Assembly (NCBI RefSeq): GCF_000967495.1
Contig: NZ_JXXU01000019.1
Coordinates: forward strand, 32,703-96,702
Source of the DNA: Vibrio neptunius
GTDB taxonomy: Bacteria; Pseudomonadota; Gammaproteobacteria; Enterobacterales; Vibrionaceae
Reading direction: 5' to 3'
DNA: 64,000 nucleotides
Part shown: piece after piece, positions 54,716 to 63,669 of the stretch
Numbering within the stretch: position 1 is the stretch's first letter
How the letters are laid out: each line of letters starts with the position of its first letter
Made by a program: the position numbers and the translations under genes
The notes under the pieces: model-generated
Told to the model about the DNA's origin: nothing
Databases searched by the model: none
What the model saw: only the letters and a program-made list of their open reading frames with translations

Positions 54716-56806
54716 ATGCTCAATCGGTTAAAACAGATACAACAATCCACAAAAGGCTTTGTCGGTATTCCGCTGGTCTTACTCATGGTGCTGGCAATGG
54801 TCATCCTGCCACTACCTCCCCTACTGCTGGATGCCTTGTTCACTTTTAATATCGTGCTCGCCATTTTGGTGCTCTTGGTCAGTACTACCGCAAAACGTCC
54901 ACTCGACTTTTCTATTTTTCCAACCATTCTGTTGGTCGCGACTCTATTACGCTTAACCCTCAACGTCGCCTCGACTCGAGTCGTCCTACTTGAAGGTCAC
55001 AATGGTGGCGATTCTGCGGGTAAGGTAATTCAAGCCTTCGGTGAAGTGGTGATCGGAGGTAACTATGTGGTCGGTATGGTAATTTTCGTTATCCTGATGA
55101 TCATAAACTTCGTCGTGATCACTAAAGGTGGCGAACGGATTTCAGAAGTATCGGCACGTTTTACGCTTGACGCTTTGCCCGGTAAACAGATGGCAATCGA
55201 TGCAGACCTTAATGCGGGGTTGATCGATCAGGACGCCGCTCGACAGCGCAGACGTGAAGTCGCCAACGAAGCTGATTTCCACGGTTCTATGGATGGTGCA
55301 TCAAAATTTGTTCGTGGTGATGCAATTGCCGGCTTGTTGATCCTGTTCATCAACATCACAGGGGGTATCAGCATTGGTGTGTTCGAACACGGACTTGCCG
55401 CTTCAGAAGCATTCAAAACCTATGCCCTACTGACTATTGGTGATGGCTTAGTCGCCCAAATACCATCGCTGCTTTTAGCAACCGCAGCCGCGATTATCGT
55501 TACTCGCATCAACGATAGCGATAACGACATGTCAGAAACCATGCAAAAGCAGTTGTTGGCGTCACCGGCGACCCTGTTTACCGTTTCAGCTGTGATGTTG
55601 ATTATTGGCATGGTACCGGGAATGCCCCACTTGGCCTTCTTTACCTTCGCAGCCGTACTCGCATTTGCAGCTTGGCGACAACACAAGAGCCCAGTTCATG
55701 ATGCTCAGATTGAAGACGTCGAAGTGCTCACTCAAGCCATGCAGCAGGAAGACGCACCACTGAGCTGGGAAGATATTCCACATGTGCACACACTGTCATT
55801 AGCACTTGGCTACCGATTAGTTCATCTGGTCAACAAAGAACAAGGAGCACCGCTCACCCAACGAATCCGAGGTGTAAGACGCAACCTGTCTGAGCAAGTC
55901 GGCTTCTTACTGCCAGAAGTGCGCATTCGCGACAACTTGAGCCTAAAACCTAATCAATACACCATTTCACTCAATGGAGAAACCATAGAGCAAGGCTTTA
56001 TTGAACCAGAGCGTTTGATGGCGATTGCCGTTGGCGAAACATATGGCGAGGTCGATGGCATTCTCGGCAGTGATCCGGCTTACCAATTGCCAGCGGTGTG
56101 GATTGAACATACGGATAAAGCTAAAGCGTTAAACATGGGTTATCAGGTGGTAGACGATGCAACGGTGATCGCTACTCATATCAGTAAAGTGATCAAAACC
56201 CATCTTTCCGAGCTGTTTAATCATGATGATGTCGACGCCATGATGCAGCGACTGACACAGCAAGCACCGAAATTGGCCGAAGCACTTGGCGCAGCGCTCA
56301 ATCCAGGGCAACAACTCAAGGTGTATCGTCAACTTTTACTCGATCAGGTGCCTTTGCAAGACATTCGTACTATCTCGAACACCATGCTCGAGTCTTCAGA
56401 AAACACCAAAGACCCTATACTTTTGGCAGCCGATGTGCGCTGCGCATTACGCCGAACATTGGTGAACTTGATCGCTGGCCAACAAGTGGAACTCAAGGTG
56501 TATGCCCTTTCTGACGAACTGGAACAAATGCTGATGACCTCTCTACAGCAGGCACAAGCGAGTGGCAATGTGAACCTCGACAGTTTTCCTGTCGAGCCTA
56601 ACATTCTGTCTCAGTTCCAACAAAATTTACCCTTGATCAAACAGCAGCTAAAACAGCAAGGGCTGGCTCCCATACTTCTTGTGATGCCACAACTTAGACC
56701 CTTGATTGCCCGCTATGCTCGCACGTTTTCTCAAGGATTGGCGGTATTGTCATACAACGAAATACCAGAAACAAAACAAATCAACGTGGTAGGAAACCTT
56801 GGCTAA
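54716..56806 (+). CDS. flhA: FlhA, flagellar export gate protein (lateral system)
   Basis: 696 residues. Eight membrane segments in the first about 320 residues, with the FHIPEP signature region RISEVSARFTLDALPGKQMAIDADLNAGLI and onward; a large cytoplasmic domain follows that docks substrates and chaperones. Usual length, nothing missing. Its last 8 bp overlap the next gene, a degenerate EAL protein. Confidence 0.96.
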   Translation: MLNRLKQIQQSTKGFVGIPLVLLMVLAMVILPLPPLLLDALFTFNIVLAILVLLVSTTAKRPLDFSIFPTILLVATLLRLTLNVASTRVVLLEGHNGGDSAGKVIQAFGEVVIGGNYVVGMVIFVILMIINFVVITKGGERISEVSARFTLDALPGKQMAIDADLNAGLIDQDAARQRRREVANEADFHGSMDGASKFVRGDAIAGLLILFINITGGISIGVFEHGLAASEAFKTYALLTIGDGLVAQIPSLLLATAAAIIVTRINDSDNDMSETMQKQLLASPATLFTVSAVMLIIGMVPGMPHLAFFTFAAVLAFAAWRQHKSPVHDAQIEDVEVLTQAMQQEDAPLSWEDIPHVHTLSLALGYRLVHLVNKEQGAPLTQRIRGVRRNLSEQVGFLLPEVRIRDNLSLKPNQYTISLNGETIEQGFIEPERLMAIAVGETYGEVDGILGSDPAYQLPAVWIEHTDKAKALNMGYQVVDDATVIATHISKVIKTHLSELFNHDDVDAMMQRLTQQAPKLAEALGAALNPGQQLKVYRQLLLDQVPLQDIRTISNTMLESSENTKDPILLAADVRCALRRTLVNLIAGQQVELKVYALSDELEQMLMTSLQQAQASGNVNLDSFPVEPNILSQFQQNLPLIKQQLKQQGLAPILLVMPQLRPLIARYARTFSQGLAVLSYNEIPETKQINVVGNLG

Positions 56807-57605
56807 CCTCAACTCAAATCAGGCGATGTACCGATACATCGCCAAGCTCATGGAAGAACATCTCGAGACCGAAGACGACCAAATCATCCATCAAGCACTG
56901 GTCCACAATGACATCCGACATGCTTGTCAGGCTATCCGCTCTACTGACTCTGGCGAAGTCGAGTTTCAGCACCTGACTCTCAGGTTTGGCGGTGATGGCG
57001 AACAAAGCGTGTATCAATTCGACCTGTCTCAAAAAGTCACCTATTGCTTAGACTTATTTAGCCTATACCTAGCCCTGCGCCAAACAGGCTTTCAACTCGA
57101 AACCTTTCATCCTGATTTGATCAGCAATGTAGTGGTGCCTCTTCAGGTTGATGCACTCGTTTGGGCACCGGGTGAACAGTTTTTAGAACAAGTGCTGCTT
57201 TGTCATAAGAAAGCATTTCAACATGTCATTCCTTCATTGCAGCTCAGTCAATCTTTGGGGTTTCATACGTCGGTAGAAGCACTGATCGAGCGTGTGGAAC
57301 AATGTGCTTATGCGCTGTGGTTTGAAGTGACTCCGCCCTGCACTTTGCTTGAACAGCTTGCTCACTATCAACCCTCCATGCTGAAACTCTCGGTGTCATT
57401 GAAAGAAAAGCAAGATCGCATGGCCTTTTTGCCCATCGTGCGTTTTATGAAAAAGCACAAATTAAAGTGGGTCGCCAGTCGGGTTGCTTGCCAAAAAGAG
57501 CTCAATCAATATAAGTTACTGGGTGCCAGTTACTATTTTGGCTACTTCAGTGATATCCCGACCTCGCTCTCTTTTAAGACATTTACCAACGAATACGACA
57601 TCTAA
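56799..57605 (+). CDS. Degenerate EAL-domain-like protein, coupled to flhA
   Basis: 268 residues. The layout follows an EAL phosphodiesterase fold: IHQALVHNDIRHACQAI near 25-41 resembles the start of EAL domains (IxxALxxxxxxxxxQPI), and LKWVASRVACQKELNQYKLLGASYYFGYF near 223-251 resembles the end (VVAEGVETxxQLxxLxxLGCxxxQGYxF). The EAL motif itself and the catalytic acidic residues are not visible: EFQHLTLRF stands where GAEALLRW is expected, and the final Q-G is replaced. So it is probably a non-catalytic c-di-GMP or protein-binding relative, like YdiV/RflP. It overlaps flhA by 8 bp, so it belongs to the flagellar operon. Role unknown. Confidence 0.72.
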   Translation: MANLNSNQAMYRYIAKLMEEHLETEDDQIIHQALVHNDIRHACQAIRSTDSGEVEFQHLTLRFGGDGEQSVYQFDLSQKVTYCLDLFSLYLALRQTGFQLETFHPDLISNVVVPLQVDALVWAPGEQFLEQVLLCHKKAFQHVIPSLQLSQSLGFHTSVEALIERVEQCAYALWFEVTPPCTLLEQLAHYQPSMLKLSVSLKEKQDRMAFLPIVRFMKKHKLKWVASRVACQKELNQYKLLGASYYFGYFSDIPTSLSFKTFTNEYDI

Positions 57606-57610
57606 TCAAC

Positions 57611-57643
57611 CCACTAATCGGCGCTTACAGTGGCGATTAGTGG
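57611..57643. other. Perfect 10-bp hairpin between the flhA operon and lafA
   Basis: CCACTAATCG (57611-57620) and CGATTAGTGG (57634-57643) with a 13-nt loop, 6 bp after the stop of the EAL-like gene. There is no T-run. It may end or stabilise the upstream transcript. Confidence 0.6.
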
Positions 57644-57645
57644 AA

Positions 57646-57673
57646 TCAACTTCACTAAATCTGTCGCCGATCT
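57646..57673 (+). promoter_or_regulatory. Candidate sigma-28 (FliA/LafS-type) promoter of lafA
   Basis: GCCGATCT (57666-57673) matches the -10 GCCGATAA of flagellar sigma factors at 6 of 8 positions. A TCAA at 57646-57649 lies 16 bp upstream, near the expected TAAA. Transcription would start about 115 bp before the lafA ATG. Lateral flagellin genes are known to use the lateral sigma-28 factor LafS. Confidence 0.55.
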
Positions 57674-57796
57674 CTATAAATTTTCTTTATTTACAATTTT
57701 TAATTAATCTTCGATATTGTTCGTCCGCCTCTTGTTAGTGACCAGGGAAATCCTGAAGCCAAAATCTGAGTATTGTAATTACCGAAGGAGACCATA

Positions 57797-58624
57797 ATGG
57801 CTTTATCAATGCACACTAACTACGCATCACTTGTTACACAGAACACGCTAAGCAGCACAAACGATCTACTGACTACCGCTATGGAGCGCCTAAGTACAGG
57901 TAAACGTATCAACTCTGCAGCAGATGATGCCGCAGGTCTAACAATTGCCAACAAACTTGAAGCGCAAACTCGTGGTATGTCTGTGGCAATGCGTAACTCT
58001 CAAGATGCAATTTCAATGCTGCAAACAGCAGACGGCGCACTGGAAGAGCTAAGCAACATTGCATACCGCATGAAAGACCTTGCTACTCAAGGCGCGAACG
58101 GCACAAACGGTGCCACTGAACTTGCTGCACTGGATGCGGAGTACCAACAACTTGAAGCAGAAGCAACGCGTATTCTAGGTGAAACTACATACGGTGCAGG
58201 TCAAAAGCTACTGAATGGCGGTACACTTGCTGCTGCAGTAACTTTTCAAATCGGCGCATCAGGTGATGAGAAGCTCACTGTTGATGTAGGAACTCAACTA
58301 ACCGCCATCGACTTCACTTCAACAGGTGATCTTGCCTCTAATTCAGACTCAAACGCTCAAATCGCTGTTGTTGATGGTTTATTTGACAAAATCAATACTG
58401 TGCGTTCATCACTAGGTGCGAATATCAACCGCCTAGACCACACCATCAACAACCTAGCAAACATCTCTGAAAACACAGCGGCAGCGAAAGGCCGTATCAC
58501 AGATGCTGACTTCGCAGTTGAATCTTCAAACATGACGAAGAACCAAATGCTAATGCAAGCGGGCACAACGGTTCTTTCTCAAACGAACCAAATGCCAAGC
58601 ATGGCAATGTCTCTACTTCGCTAA
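57797..58624 (+). CDS. lafA: LafA, lateral flagellin
   Basis: 275 residues. Conserved flagellin ends: N-terminal D0/D1 ([49 protein letters not shown]) and C-terminal D1/D0 ([42 protein letters not shown]), with a short variable centre, as in V. parahaemolyticus LafA (about 284 aa). It forms the lateral filament after export. AAGGAGA precedes the ATG. It has its own promoter candidate and a terminator, so it is a separate transcription unit. No cap (fliD), fliS or motor gene follows, unlike the V. parahaemolyticus order. Confidence 0.95.
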   Translation: MALSMHTNYASLVTQNTLSSTNDLLTTAMERLSTGKRINSAADDAAGLTIANKLEAQTRGMSVAMRNSQDAISMLQTADGALEELSNIAYRMKDLATQGANGTNGATELAALDAEYQQLEAEATRILGETTYGAGQKLLNGGTLAAAVTFQIGASGDEKLTVDVGTQLTAIDFTSTGDLASNSDSNAQIAVVDGLFDKINTVRSSLGANINRLDHTINNLANISENTAAAKGRITDADFAVESSNMTKNQMLMQAGTTVLSQTNQMPSMAMSLLR

Positions 58625-58724
58625 TTAGCGAGAGACACTCTTCTATTTATTTAACTCCAACAAGCTGATGGGCAGAATACCTGCTCATCAGGTACTCTCG
58701 AAGTAGCCCATCAGTGCAACACAA

Positions 58725-58758
58725 AACACCCTCAAGTTTTACTAGAGGGTGTTTTTTT
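58725..58758 (+). terminator. Intrinsic terminator after lafA
   Basis: AACACCCTC, an 11-nt loop, GAGGGTGTT and a run of T (to about 58758). A strong Rho-independent terminator about 100 bp after the flagellin stop. Confidence 0.88.
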
Positions 58759-59081
58759 ATTCATCGTTCTCTAGCTTCAACATCATACGCTAAGGTTACC
58801 TCATTGGTTTTCAAAACACCGCGGTTTTGAATCGATGAAACGTTAAGCTTAAACGTTCAAGAGGCTAGGCCGAAGCAGCACCTTAGCGAGTGATAATACC
58901 AAATGAAACAGCCTTGCTAGGCTATCACATTCGTGGCGTTGCCCCTCAGTCGCGCTAAGTGAATTTCTCGCTCAAAACTTGATGTTTACTCTAATGGATG
59001 GACGTGATGTTAACAGGTGTCCACAAGCTTAAATACTCAATTACCCTGTTAGCTATGTGGTATTCGCTATTCAATTGATGG
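58759..59081. other. Intergenic region between lafA and the right-end genes
   Basis: About 320 bp between two convergent transcription units. I see no gene, RNA or clear repeat in it. It marks the end of the flagellar locus. Confidence 0.5.
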
Positions 59082-60326
59082 CTAGTTACGATGTTTAACT
59101 AAACGCACCGGCAACCCGAGTTTAACCAAATGATTAAGTACAAACCGACAGTTCCAAGCACAATCGTTTAACGAGATAAGATTATCATCAACACCAATCA
59201 GCTTTATATCTTGATCTATATACATTGTAGGTGGCACCGCATCCTCTGTTTTAGCTTGAATATCAGCGTAGCTAATATAAGCAATGGCGGCGCGTGATAT
59301 TTTTCTGGATTCATGACCATTTATGCTGGGAGTTAGCAACCAAAGTCCTTCATTAGTGGCGCAAACCGCTTCAAATGTGGAAAATCTTACGTTATGACAA
59401 AAGTTATATATGGCTGAGAAACAAGGCAAAGCAAATATGATAAACATAATGAACATCATAAAATGTACGCCAAAGTCAGACATAGATTCAGTCCCATTTA
59501 CCATATGACCAAACTTATTTTGATGACGTTCAACAGGGAACATAAACTCAAATAGGCTAGGTAACCAAAAGACGTAAGCGTACAAACAAACCAGACTCAG
59601 TACAAATAGCGGTGCTGTATCTCGCCACGACTTTCTAGTCATAGTATCTCCCATAGTCGCGGATAAATGCTGATTGATCTCTGTAATGATAGTGGCCGCA
59701 TCATCAGCTTCGAACGGTTCTTCTTCAAAAGAGATCGTACCCACAAACTCGAGTTCCCTCTCTTTATCCGCGCTTTGATAAGTCTCATCCACTGCAGATA
59801 GTGCAAGTACTTCAGCGGGCCGCTTGTCTATATAGATATCAAATCTTTGCATTAATAGGCAATTGGACTGCTTGTTCTCAAGCAGTAAATACTTATTCGT
59901 CAAAGGTAAAGACAGTTCTTCTTGTTGATGCATCCATCTATAAACTAATACGGACAGACAAATTTGATAAGCCACATTACCAAGCATTAACATAGTGACA
60001 TCAGCCCAAGCATAGGCATTGCCCACTACGGAAATCAAAATAAAACAGCATAATACTCGTTTATCAAGATTGGACATTAGTGCCGACTTTACTACATGAA
60101 GGCAGTCATCTTGCTTGTATATGTGCTGGTGTAACCTAGGCTTGAAAACAAAACTAACGATAACGTAAACCGTGGCTATTCCGCTTGTTACTAGCGTAAT
60201 AGTCTGAGCATCATAGAAAAATGCACTAACAAGTATACACAGGCCAATCAGCAAAAAGGCTTTTTGATAAATACTTCGAGTAAATGGGGTGAGAACGGTA
60301 TCTTGAATACTGGCTATTGTATTCAC
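59082..60326 (-). CDS. Membrane protein of unknown function
   Basis: 414 residues if it starts at the GTG at 60326, which has AGGAG 5 bp upstream; an ATG at 60356 is in frame but lacks a ribosome-binding site. It has about six hydrophobic segments in two groups: an N-terminal group (LLIGLCILVSAFF, LVTSGIATVYVIVSFVF, LCCFILISVVGNAYAWA, MLMLGNVAYQICLSVLVYRW) and a C-terminal group (LFVLSLVCLYAYVFWLPSLF, FMMFIMFIIFALPCFSAIY). Between them is an acidic soluble loop. The last 80 residues are soluble. I do not recognise the family. It is the most downstream gene of a minus-strand group of unknown genes, and its size and layout loosely resemble those of the membrane protein upstream of it. Confidence 0.75.
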   Translation of the reverse strand: MNTIASIQDTVLTPFTRSIYQKAFLLIGLCILVSAFFYDAQTITLVTSGIATVYVIVSFVFKPRLHQHIYKQDDCLHVVKSALMSNLDKRVLCCFILISVVGNAYAWADVTMLMLGNVAYQICLSVLVYRWMHQQEELSLPLTNKYLLLENKQSNCLLMQRFDIYIDKRPAEVLALSAVDETYQSADKERELEFVGTISFEEEPFEADDAATIITEINQHLSATMGDTMTRKSWRDTAPLFVLSLVCLYAYVFWLPSLFEFMFPVERHQNKFGHMVNGTESMSDFGVHFMMFIMFIIFALPCFSAIYNFCHNVRFSTFEAVCATNEGLWLLTPSINGHESRKISRAAIAYISYADIQAKTEDAVPPTMYIDQDIKLIGVDDNLISLNDCAWNCRFVLNHLVKLGLPVRLVKHRN

Positions 60327-60379
60327 TGTATCTCCTAGGTTTATCAGATGGTTCATTAGGGGAGTGAATCTATCGACAA

Positions 60380-60500
60380 CGGCTAGCGAAGCCCTGAGCT
60401 ACCATGAACAAAAGGCTGAGCTTTGGTGGTAAATACATCCTAGCATCGATGTCTCGTTATCACTTGGGAACAAGGATTCGTATCTTGTTGGCTTTTTGGG
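60380..60500 (-). pseudogene. Decayed copy of the 59-codon ORF found at 63475-63654
   Basis: On the minus strand, 60409-60436 encodes FTTKAQPF, the same as residues 17-24 of the small ORF at 63475-63654 (GLFTTKAQPFFKWW). In this copy a stop codon lies just upstream in frame, and after GLR the frame ends. Neighbouring bases align weakly. Both copies sit just downstream of a gene with the same C-terminal domain, so this is probably the remains of a duplicated segment. Boundaries are rough. Confidence 0.4.
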
Positions 60501-60522
60501 CATAGCGATTTGTAAGCATTCG

Positions 60523-61683
60523 CTATAATTTCTTAGCCTTGTAAATAGAGGGAAGCTGATGTTCTTTGCTCAGTATTCTCTCCAATCTTTGTTCGAACTG
60601 CTTGGGCTTCTTAGAAACAAAAAAATACGTTTTAGGGGCTTCACGCTCAAAATCCTCGCCAGTAATTATCGCTTTTTTCCCATATTTCATGAAGTCAACG
60701 ATCTGGGACAACAAGAAGTTTTGGTTTCCATGTTTACTATTTGCGTGGCTTTTTGAGGTAGCTTCAAGACGAAATGGACGAGGCTTGTAGGTGCTGGAAG
60801 ATAAGGTTTTCTCACCTAGTAAGCACACAAACCCTCCATGACAATTGATGTATCGGTAGCCTAGACTCTGGAATGAACATGCTGAAATCTTGCCTAAGCG
60901 CCATGTGTAAACAATCCCACGTCTTCGATCAAAGTGCAGATAAGCTCGGCGAGGAATAGCCAGAATAACGATAGATATAATGAGAGCAACGAGAAGATAA
61001 GCGGCAATAAATATTAGAGTTTCATTGAGCCGTTCTTTTTCTGATTCTGTGCCGTATGCCTGTATTGCTTGTACATATCGAATAGCCGAGCTTGTTCCCT
61101 TGTCAGATAACAACACTCTATAGAAATCTATCCTTCGCTGGTCCTCTTTGAGTAGGGTATCAATGTCCACTCCTCTGCGCTTTCGGCTATAGATATAGTA
61201 CTCATAGGTATAGACCCGCGGGTTGATGGAAGCACGTGAGATTGTGCCGAGATACCGACTCTTATCGGGCGTGATACCTTGCTCTAACTCATCTAGAGTG
61301 CTGTTGGCAACGTCAATCATGAACTTACTTGGCCCAAAGTCAACGATACGCCATAAGCCAAAGGCCCAAATGGCGACTAAGATAGGTAGCAACAAAAACA
61401 GTCTCAGTTGATGCCAAGATACATCTTTAATAGTGAGTATATCGTCATTTACTGACATGATCGGTAACAATGGATCATCGTACGGCTGTGAATAAGCATG
61501 GTTCTCTGAACGAGCAACCCAGTCCAATATGGGCTGATAATGCTTTCGATTCAGAGAAGCTAATAATAGCATAAGACTCCCACCAATTGCCGGCATAGCG
61601 GGGAAAGGAATTTCTCCATTTAAAATACGCTGAAAAAATTCCTTCCCCTCATTTAGCCAGTAAAGTACTGTTTCAAAATCCAT
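60523..61683 (-). CDS. Membrane protein of unknown function, paralogue of the gene at the right edge
   Basis: 386 residues with three membrane segments (about 26-44 FPAMPAIGGSLMLLLASL, 92-112 LRLFLLLPILVAIWAFGLW, 225-245 LIFIAAYLLVALIISIVILAI). The C-terminal domain (about 250-386) starts YLHFDRRRGIVYTWRLG and contains FRLEATSKS, QIVDFMKYGKKAIITGEDF, KTYFFVSKKPKQFEQRLERIL. The same end domain is found in the partial gene at 63670-64000. It loosely reminds me of DUF6708-type proteins, which I could not confirm. GAGGTAGGG precedes the ATG. The lipoprotein gene lies 45 bp upstream on the same strand. No function is known to me. Confidence 0.8.
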   Translation of the reverse strand: MDFETVLYWLNEGKEFFQRILNGEIPFPAMPAIGGSLMLLLASLNRKHYQPILDWVARSENHAYSQPYDDPLLPIMSVNDDILTIKDVSWHQLRLFLLLPILVAIWAFGLWRIVDFGPSKFMIDVANSTLDELEQGITPDKSRYLGTISRASINPRVYTYEYYIYSRKRRGVDIDTLLKEDQRRIDFYRVLLSDKGTSSAIRYVQAIQAYGTESEKERLNETLIFIAAYLLVALIISIVILAIPRRAYLHFDRRRGIVYTWRLGKISACSFQSLGYRYINCHGGFVCLLGEKTLSSSTYKPRPFRLEATSKSHANSKHGNQNFLLSQIVDFMKYGKKAIITGEDFEREAPKTYFFVSKKPKQFEQRLERILSKEHQLPSIYKAKKL

Positions 61684-61728
61684 CGATTGCCCTACCTCAC
61701 TCTGTTCATTTAGGGATTTTTATTGCAT

Positions 61729-62598
61729 CTACGCCTTGAGAACACTGGTAACATTATTCTCTGCCGAGATACTTCCAGCCACTCCGTATAAATTTGATCC
61801 CGCTTTTGTCCGGATAGATTCCAGACAACTTGCCTCACTATGGCCTTGAGGTGGGGAAACAAGCCATTCATAATTTGAGTTGACCTTCTTTTTCCCTAAG
61901 TATTCAAAAATGAGCAATGCATATTTGTAATCATCGGAGTGACGCCCCGTTTGCAATTGGACTTTATAAACACTGTCATCTAGGGGCAGACCATCGATAC
62001 TTGTCTTGTGTCCTAGCAACTCAATCCCCATCAGCTCTGCTAGGGCAATGGCAGAGGCACTCTTATGCTCAGCCGCAACCTCTGGCTTGTAAGTCAGCGC
62101 CGGAATAGCGGTTTCTAGGCGAACTTTAATGCCACAATAAAAATCAGAAGCACCGCCATCGAATAAGGAAGTTCCGCCTTCTGTATAATAAATTCCAGCA
62201 TTGGCAGATTTCCAACTGACTTTAGACGTGGTCACATCACCACTTTGGACGCCAAACAAGTCTAAGGTGGGCTGCTCTGTCTCTGTAATTTCAACAGAAA
62301 CTGTCACCTCGGGATCTTTCGCAGAGAATACGTCACTAAGACGTTTAATCACTTTGTCGACCGAGTAATCTTCGATACCTTTCTTAGCATTGATGCTGAT
62401 GTTTACGTATCGGTTATCTCCCAACTTACCTGGTACTTTCTCCCACTCAAACCTATTAACGATAGCAATATCTTTGATGGCTGTTTTTATTTGATACTCG
62501 GCTTCTTCGATTTGGTCGACACTTCTTTCAAACTTAATATTGACTTGATCGCTACATCCTGTGATCAGTAACAAAAATAAAAGGGCAATGATTCTCAT
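61729..62598 (-). CDS. Lipoprotein of unknown function
   Basis: 289 residues. Signal peptide with lipobox LITGC, so Cys15 would be the lipidated residue; Ser-Asp follow, and Asp at +3 does not decide the membrane. The rest is soluble, mixed alpha/beta, with KFERSVDQIEEAEYQIKTAI near the N-terminus and YGVAGSISAENNVTSVLKA at the end. No family recognised. It lies 45 bp upstream of the 386-residue membrane protein on the same strand, so the two probably form an operon and may work together at the envelope. Confidence 0.82.
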   Translation of the reverse strand: MRIIALLFLLLITGCSDQVNIKFERSVDQIEEAEYQIKTAIKDIAIVNRFEWEKVPGKLGDNRYVNISINAKKGIEDYSVDKVIKRLSDVFSAKDPEVTVSVEITETEQPTLDLFGVQSGDVTTSKVSWKSANAGIYYTEGGTSLFDGGASDFYCGIKVRLETAIPALTYKPEVAAEHKSASAIALAELMGIELLGHKTSIDGLPLDDSVYKVQLQTGRHSDDYKYALLIFEYLGKKKVNSNYEWLVSPPQGHSEASCLESIRTKAGSNLYGVAGSISAENNVTSVLKA

Positions 62599-62984
62599 GC
62601 TTATACTTTCTGGCTAATTTTGATTCTGGAATACTAGCAGAAGTGTTGTTATTCATATACCGACCATATGACATGCTCATAGTGAGTAAAATAATTCCAG
62701 TAGCTTTATATTTTCTGTTAGTTTGTCTAAACCTTTAGTCAAAATGAAACTTCAAATAGAGAAAGTGAAGCTCTTTGTTATAATTTATATTTTTGTTTTT
62801 GTGATCTCTTACTAACAATTATATTTAATATCACAGAGTAGCTATAATCCAATCACTGTACATTATTTGTACCATTGCTAGGATATGAACGTGCTAATGA
62901 CGCCTCGATGGGCAGAAGGTAATAGCCTGAACACCAAGAGTGAGCTTGCCCTTATCAATACTGGCAATATGCCTCGCTCTCAAT
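62599..62984. other. Intergenic region in the right-end cluster
   Basis: About 385 bp, AT-rich over 62640-62850. No gene was recognised. It probably holds the promoter for the lipoprotein gene on the minus strand. The stretch 62880-62985 is less AT-rich and may be a remnant of something, but I could not identify it. Confidence 0.45.
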
Positions 62985-63353
62985 CTACTGAAACCCTCGT
63001 TTTTTCATCAACTCCCAGCTTACTACTTTACTATTTTCTATAAATACTTCGAAGTCAGGAGGCAGTTCTCCGAAACTTCTAAAACGACCGTGTTTTGGTA
63101 TTGAATGCTCATATCTCCATATTTCTTTCACTCTTTCGCCCTGATAGTCATGAATAAAAAAGGTCGGTTTCCCTACTGAATCGAGCAATTGTTCTTCCGT
63201 CTGCCCTTGCCAAATCAAACGCTCGATGATTTTTTCTGCCACTTCTTCATCACCATATTTTTTGATGAGCTTATCCTTCCTATACGAAATGGTTATGCTT
63301 TCTATAATATAGAGAATGATAGAAAATATAATAATTGTAATTAAGATATCCAT
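62985..63353 (-). CDS. Small membrane-anchored protein with SmpA/BamE-like motif
   Basis: 122 residues from the ATG at 63353 (MDILITIIIFSIILYIIES). The longer frame to a TTG at 63407 is less likely. One N-terminal membrane helix (about 2-18), then a soluble part with GQTEEQLLDSVGKPTFFIHDY, KEIWRY and VFIENSKVVSWEL. This order (GxTxxQLxxxxGxP, then W-Y, then an E-N-x-K-V-V strand) is like SmpA/BamE-type small domains. No clear Shine-Dalgarno. Function not known. On the same strand as its neighbours. Confidence 0.68.
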   Translation of the reverse strand: MDILITIIIFSIILYIIESITISYRKDKLIKKYGDEEVAEKIIERLIWQGQTEEQLLDSVGKPTFFIHDYQGERVKEIWRYEHSIPKHGRFRSFGELPPDFEVFIENSKVVSWELMKKRGFQ

Positions 63354-63474
63354 AGGTATGAAATTGTGTCTCTTTTTGAATAAAAATGGGCTTATCACTC
63401 TCAGCAAAGTCTGGCCTTCTCACTTCACTTAAGTGTCTTGGTCCGGCTGTTTAGCAATACCTAACCGTGATTTT

Positions 63475-63654
63475 CTATACCTCCACGGTTAACAGCTTAT
63501 CATCCACTGAGACAATGGAGTCAAAAGGGTCGTCCATAGGCACCACAGTGACCTCAGAGCGAAACTCCTGCCACCACTTAAAAAAAGGCTGGGCTTTGGT
63601 GGTGAATAGCCCAATAAAACGACGCTCCATTTTGCTATCACCGCTATATTGCAT
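63475..63654 (-). CDS. Small ORF (59 aa), product unknown, possibly a fragment
   Basis: A 59-codon frame from the ATG at 63654 (AAAGG lies 4 bp upstream) to a TAG at 63475-63477. The product starts MQYSGDSKMERRFIGLF and continues with TTKAQPFFKWWQEFRSEV, then an acidic end DDPFDSIVSVDDKLLTVEV. It has ordinary amino-acid composition and a related, broken copy at 60380-60500, which supports coding origin. It lies 15 bp downstream of the paralogue gene at the edge. It could be a complete small gene or the surviving end of a larger one. Confidence 0.5.
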   Translation of the reverse strand: MQYSGDSKMERRFIGLFTTKAQPFFKWWQEFRSEVTVVPMDDPFDSIVSVDDKLLTVEV

Positions 63655-63669
63655 GGCCTTTGGGCCGCA

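Noticed and set aside
62880..62985. Possible insertion-sequence remnant
   Set aside because: Base composition differs from the AT-rich flank, but no transposase residues or terminal repeats could be recognised.
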